This document shows, in pieces, positions 6,502-9,514 of a stretch of DNA of 9,514 bases (within the stretch, counting starts at the first letter, position 1; each line of letters starts with the position of its first letter). The DNA is from Caryophanales bacterium. Its GTDB lineage: Bacteria > Bacillota_I > Bacilli_A > RF39 > UBA660. The notes beneath the pieces were generated by a model. It saw nothing but the letters and a program-made list of their open reading frames with translations. It had not been told where the DNA came from and did no database searches. The translations under genes and the position numbers were made by a program. The DNA lies in assembly GCA_016291895.1 (NCBI GenBank), contig JAEEZO010000016.1, forward strand, positions 1 through 9,514. The letters run 5' to 3'.

Positions 6502-8704
6502 AGTAGTTGCTATTAATTATCCCGCTTTTAATACAAGAGTTAAAACTAATAAAAGACAAGTTATTAAGCAGTTAGAGAAAAAAGTTGAAGAAGGAAAACT
6601 AGATATGTTAAAAGCATCATTAAGAGAGAAAAGTATTACTTTTAATGATGAAATAACTGATTATTATCAGTTTGTTGATTCTCTTCAAAGCTTAACTGGA
6701 ACAGATTTAATAATTGCCAATAAATTAGTTAATAACATAAATCGTGAAGTTGATCGTATGATTTTATCATTAAAAGATGGTTCAACTAATGCTTTTACAA
6801 AGTTTTTACAAACAGTTAATGATAAAGTATTAAGCCCTGTTGGAAATGTTGTTACGAATTCTCTCGCGATGAATACTGTTCTTAGTTTAATACCATCAAT
6901 TCCTGTTAAAATGGGTGTTTCTATTTTATTAACAGGTATGTCTTTAGCTAATATTTATAAGGTTGATAAGTATAAAATGGTTACCAATCGAACTTATGAA
7001 TTAGATAAAGTATTACAAGAATTAGAAACAACAATTGATAAAGATGGTAATATTATCGATACAAGATTTAGTGAAAATGATCAAACCATTATTCGAAGTT
7101 TTTTAAAAACGAATAATGTTATATATGAAGATACGGGATATCTTTCTTTAAGAGAAGCGGTTTATAGTTTATCAGTTGAACAAAAAGAAGAATTATGTCG
7201 AAAACTTGATATGAATAAAGAGCAAGAAGAGCGAATTGAAAAATTAAACGATAATTTATTTACAAGAATAAGAAAAAAAGTTATAACTCCTATTGCTATT
7301 GCTACAACAGGTGGAGTAGGTTTAGCAACGTCTATTAATTCTATTGATCCAACCCTTTTAGCAGCCCCTCTTAATGGTACCCTAGTAGGAACAATTGTAT
7401 CAAAACTAACTGAAAGTAAAGTAATTGGATGGGTATCAGGAGCTATTACAGGATGCTTAAACTTTGTTGGTAAGTTTATACCAGCCATAAGTAGTTTAGT
7501 TAATAAAATCTCAGCTATAGAAAATGTAGCAGTTCTAGCTGTAGCTGGAGCAGGTGTAGGACTATTAGGTGTAATAGGTAAAGGCATCTATAATGCGATA
7601 AAGAATAGGAAGAATATCTTTAATACGCAAAAACTTCAAAAGAAATTAGCAGATAAAGATCAAGAACTATATGGAGAAAAAGATATTGAAGAAATAAGTA
7701 GAATGCGTGAGATTCTAAAAGAAAGATCTCATAAAGAAGAAACCTTTATCATTAGTATCGTATGTCAATATATGAATGAAATAGGTGTTGAATATGAAAA
7801 AGCTCCTCATAATTTACAAGAACTACAAGAATTAATAAATGGTTTATCAAATAAAGAGAAGAGACAAATTAGAAAATTATTTGAATCATTAGAAGAATTT
7901 TTACATAGAGAACCAAATAAATTTAAAAGGTGTATGAAAAAAGCTGGTAAATTTATTAAAACGGTTGTAACTTTAGGTCTTGCTGGAATGAGTGTTACTA
8001 ATATTCTTACAAGTGGTGGATTCTTTGCAATGATTAAAGAAAAGTTATTTGGTGTAGAACCTGTAGTAAAACCAGAATATTTATCGTTTGATGATTCAAA
8101 AGGAAGAGCGGCTTATGAAAGTGAATATGGTGAGGTTATTAATGAAGTAGTAGAAACACCGACGGCAAACCCAGAACCTCAACCAGGACCTGCCCCAGTA
8201 ACACCAACCCCAACGCCTACTCCAACACCGACACCAGGTCCATCAGTAAATATGACACCAGAAACTCCAGTAACGACACCTAAACCAAAATATGTTTGTG
8301 GAAGATTGCCAAAGTTAAATTATAATTTACAGGATGTTTGCTTGGGAACAACTAACGTTGACTTATCTTCACTTCCTGATGATGAATTGTTATCATTAAT
8401 TGTTAATTCACCTGATTATCGATATACAGCACATATTTTAGAGGTAATGGATAAAGATACTTTCTTAAGATTTAAGACTTTAATTGAAAATAGTCCTAAA
8501 ATAAATCGTAATGGTTGTTTAAGTTATCAATGGGTAAAAGATTGTTTGAATGCTCGAATAAATACTGAAAATCAAGTTATTAAAAATGCTATTGATGCTT
8601 ATAATGCTAAAGTAAATTTAGATGATATAACTAACAAGGTTGGTACAGGTATTGGTATAGCAGCCGCTATAACTGAAGAAGAAAAACAAGTTAAAACAAG
8701 ATAA
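6494..8704 (+). CDS. Large repeat-containing putative membrane protein with Thr-Pro linker and Cys-rich C-terminal domain, unknown function
   Basis: 736 aa. ATG 6494 is chosen over GTG 6485 because AGGTGA (6483-6488) lies 5 nt before it and the start overlaps the upstream stop. No signal peptide. By eye the order is: charged helical N terminus (1-90); hydrophobic Gly/Ser/Pro stretch (115-155); helical module (195-250); hydrophobic Gly-rich stretches (263-283, 310-335 and 342-364); long charged, coiled-coil-like helix (370-415); helical module (414-470); basic patch KFKRCMKKAGK, then hydrophobic stretch (486-515); Pro/Thr linker (about 553-599) with six TP units; C-terminal domain with C602, C616, C675 and C684. 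The three helical modules resemble one another. Several Gly-rich hydrophobic segments suggest membrane insertion, though they are less hydrophobic than typical TM helices. I know no matching family; function is not assigned. Own terminator follows. Confidence 0.85.
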   Translation: MSEVVAINYPAFNTRVKTNKRQVIKQLEKKVEEGKLDMLKASLREKSITFNDEITDYYQFVDSLQSLTGTDLIIANKLVNNINREVDRMILSLKDGSTNAFTKFLQTVNDKVLSPVGNVVTNSLAMNTVLSLIPSIPVKMGVSILLTGMSLANIYKVDKYKMVTNRTYELDKVLQELETTIDKDGNIIDTRFSENDQTIIRSFLKTNNVIYEDTGYLSLREAVYSLSVEQKEELCRKLDMNKEQEERIEKLNDNLFTRIRKKVITPIAIATTGGVGLATSINSIDPTLLAAPLNGTLVGTIVSKLTESKVIGWVSGAITGCLNFVGKFIPAISSLVNKISAIENVAVLAVAGAGVGLLGVIGKGIYNAIKNRKNIFNTQKLQKKLADKDQELYGEKDIEEISRMREILKERSHKEETFIISIVCQYMNEIGVEYEKAPHNLQELQELINGLSNKEKRQIRKLFESLEEFLHREPNKFKRCMKKAGKFIKTVVTLGLAGMSVTNILTSGGFFAMIKEKLFGVEPVVKPEYLSFDDSKGRAAYESEYGEVINEVVETPTANPEPQPGPAPVTPTPTPTPTPTPGPSVNMTPETPVTTPKPKYVCGRLPKLNYNLQDVCLGTTNVDLSSLPDDELLSLIVNSPDYRYTAHILEVMDKDTFLRFKTLIENSPKINRNGCLSYQWVKDCLNARINTENQVIKNAIDAYNAKVNLDDITNKVGTGIGIAAAITEEEKQVKTR
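6593..7903 (+). repeat. Three divergent protein-level repeats inside the 736-aa gene
   Basis: The modules are at residues 34-89 (nt 6593-6760), 195-250 (7076-7243) and 414-470 (7733-7903). The shared pattern is a helix, then I/V-x-F/Y-N/E-acidic, a short loop, a Leu-rich helix with a SL(S/T) or GLS turn, and a charged helix ending near a Lys/Arg-Leu. After each comes a basic F-x-x-x-x-K/R patch and a Gly-rich hydrophobic segment. The similarity is visible only in protein and is weak. Confidence 0.45.
8201..8236 (+). repeat. (Thr-Pro)6 coding repeat in linker
   Basis: Twelve codons encode six TP units (residues 570-581), followed by GP. Threonine uses ACA, ACC, ACG and ACT and proline uses CCA, CCT and CCG, so the peptide repeats but the DNA hardly does. 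The local base composition is much richer in C than its surroundings. Confidence 0.85.
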
Positions 8705-8727
8705 GACTTATTTAATAAGTCTTTTTT
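8703..8727 (+). terminator. Rho-independent terminator of the 57/736-aa unit, overlapping the stop codon
   Basis: An 8-bp stem (8703-8710 with 8716-8723) encloses a 5-nt loop, followed by T residues to 8727. The stem begins with the last two bases of the TAA stop. Confidence 0.85.
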
Positions 8728-8728
8728 G

Positions 8729-8757
8729 TTGGAAAAATAAAGCTTTTGTTATATAAT
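8729..8757 (+). promoter_or_regulatory. Sigma-A type promoter for lgt
   Basis: TTGGAA at 8729-8734 (4/6), a 17-bp spacer, and a perfect TATAAT at 8752-8757. Predicted start near 8764, giving a 5' UTR of about 16 nt before ATG 8780. Confidence 0.65.
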
Positions 8758-8770
8758 ACGAAAGTGAAGT

Positions 8771-8782
8771 GGTGATATTATG
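8771..8782 (+). promoter_or_regulatory. lgt ribosome binding site GGTGAT with start ATG
   Basis: GGTGAT at 8771-8776 is 3 nt before ATG 8780. The 12 bases 8771-8782 are identical to those at the uvrA start (3436-3447), and the site fixes the lgt start. Confidence 0.65.
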
Positions 8783-9514
8783 AACAGAGTATTTTTGGAT
8801 TTAGGCTTTATAAAAATATATTGGTATTCAATTATGATTTTAACAGGAGCCATTTTAGGTATTTTTCTTGTATATAAAGAATTTAAAAGATTAAAGTTTG
8901 ATACTAAAGGATTAGATAATATGGCTTTTTATACCATTCTTTTTGGTCTTTTAGGAGCAAGAATTTGGTATGTATTATTTAATCTATCAGAATATAAAAA
9001 TAATTTATTAGAAGTATTTGCTGTTTGGAATGGTGGACTTGCTATTCATGGAGCTATCTTTGGTGGATTAACATTTTTATATTTTTATTGTAAGAAGAAA
9101 AATATTCATTTCTTAAAAATAGCGGATGTTGTTATGCCTGCTGTATTAATAGGACAAATCGTAGGTAGATGGGGTAATTTCTTTAATCAAGAAGCTCATG
9201 GTGGAGAAGTAACAAGAGCCTTTCTTGAGAAGTTATGTATTCCGGATTTTATAATTAAAGGTATGTTTATAAGAGGCAAATACTATCATCCAACATTTTT
9301 CTATGAATCGATTTTTAATTTGTTATTATTAATTTTTATCATTGTATTTAGAAGATATAAAAAAGTTAAAGAGGGTATGATTTTCTCAATATATTTAATG
9401 GGATATGGAATACTAAGATTCTTTATTGAAAGTATGAGAACAGATAGTTTGATGCTAGGAAGTATTCGTGTTGCTCAAGCTGTATCTATTGCTTTCTTTA
9501 TAAGTGGTTTAGTA
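8780..9514 (+). CDS. lgt: Prolipoprotein diacylglyceryl transferase (3' end outside window)
   Basis: 245 codons are present, open at the right edge; the family is usually about 260-290 aa, so only the last few tens of residues are missing. Lgt transfers diacylglycerol from phosphatidylglycerol to the lipobox cysteine of prolipoproteins in the cytoplasmic membrane. Visible features: several TM helices; IHGA with H90; the Lgt signature GQIVGRWGNFFNQEAHGG (R130, N133, N136, E138); the YYHPTFFYES segment; and GYGILRFFIESMR with R213 and E217. The EAHGGEVTRAFLEKL and PDFII stretches closely follow Bacillus-type Lgt. It has its own promoter. In many Bacillota hprK precedes lgt; here the upstream neighbour is the unknown 736-aa gene. 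Confidence 0.97.
   Translation, partial: MNRVFLDLGFIKIYWYSIMILTGAILGIFLVYKEFKRLKFDTKGLDNMAFYTILFGLLGARIWYVLFNLSEYKNNLLEVFAVWNGGLAIHGAIFGGLTFLYFYCKKKNIHFLKIADVVMPAVLIGQIVGRWGNFFNQEAHGGEVTRAFLEKLCIPDFIIKGMFIRGKYYHPTFFYESIFNLLLLIFIIVFRRYKKVKEGMIFSIYLMGYGILRFFIESMRTDSLMLGSIRVAQAVSIAFFISGLV

Noticed and set aside
7162..7587. 141-codon open frame on the - strand inside the 736-aa gene
   Set aside because: Antisense shadow of an AT-rich coding region; no RBS or promoter, and the + strand frame has a coupled start, continuous protein-like sequence and a terminator.
8201..8236. C-rich tract considered as a CRISPR-like or tandem DNA repeat
   Set aside because: Only the peptide repeats (Thr-Pro); the bases vary and there are no spacers.

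Overview
This is a low-GC (roughly 30% by eye) bacterial chromosome segment with every supported gene on the + strand. The AT-rich codons, strong purine-rich ribosome binding sites, short intergenic gaps with hairpin plus T-tract terminators, and Bacillus-like UvrA and Lgt sequences point to Bacillota, probably an uncultured gut-type member of class Bacilli (Erysipelotrichia/RF39-like lineages would fit). TGA is a stop codon (169-171 and 6499-6501) and tryptophan is TGG, so the code is standard and this is not a code-4 mollicute. The taxonomic placement is inference.

Left third (1-3364), a membrane/envelope cluster. The tail of one Tim44-like/zinc-ribbon protein (1-171) overlaps by ATGA a complete Tim44-like membrane protein with a C-terminal zinc ribbon (168-989). 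Next comes a SanA/YdcF (DUF218) membrane protein (1028-1681) whose promoter geometry suggests a leaderless mRNA. It is followed by an SPFH-domain protein with a C-terminal zinc ribbon of the YdjI type (1741-2865), and then a short soluble protein (2921-3364) that looks like a third Tim44-like paralogue without TM segment or zinc ribbon. In Bacillus subtilis the YdjI-type SPFH protein belongs to the PspA membrane-stress operon. No PspA is visible here, so this may be a PspA-less version of such a membrane scaffold system, or pspA may lie outside the window.

Middle (3445-6252): a complete uvrA for nucleotide excision repair, with its own extended -10 promoter and terminator. All core motifs are present, but the second ABC signature reads LSGGEAGR where LSGGEAQR is usual.

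Right third (6328-9514): between uvrA and lgt, where many Bacillota carry hprK nearby, sits a translationally coupled pair of unknown genes, a 57-aa acidic protein and a 736-aa protein. The large protein has at least three divergent repeats (helical module followed by a basic and then Gly-rich hydrophobic segment), a Thr-Pro linker and a four-cysteine C-terminal domain. I recognise no family for either; this pair is the best candidate for something undescribed. The window ends inside lgt (prolipoprotein diacylglyceryl transferase), which has its own promoter.

Transcription units appear to be: (1) the two Tim44-like genes; (2) sanA-like; (3) SPFH plus, by readthrough, the short Tim44-like gene; (4) uvrA; (5) the 57/736-aa pair; (6) lgt. 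No gene-free stretch exceeds 300 bases. I saw no RNA gene, mobile element or CRISPR array.
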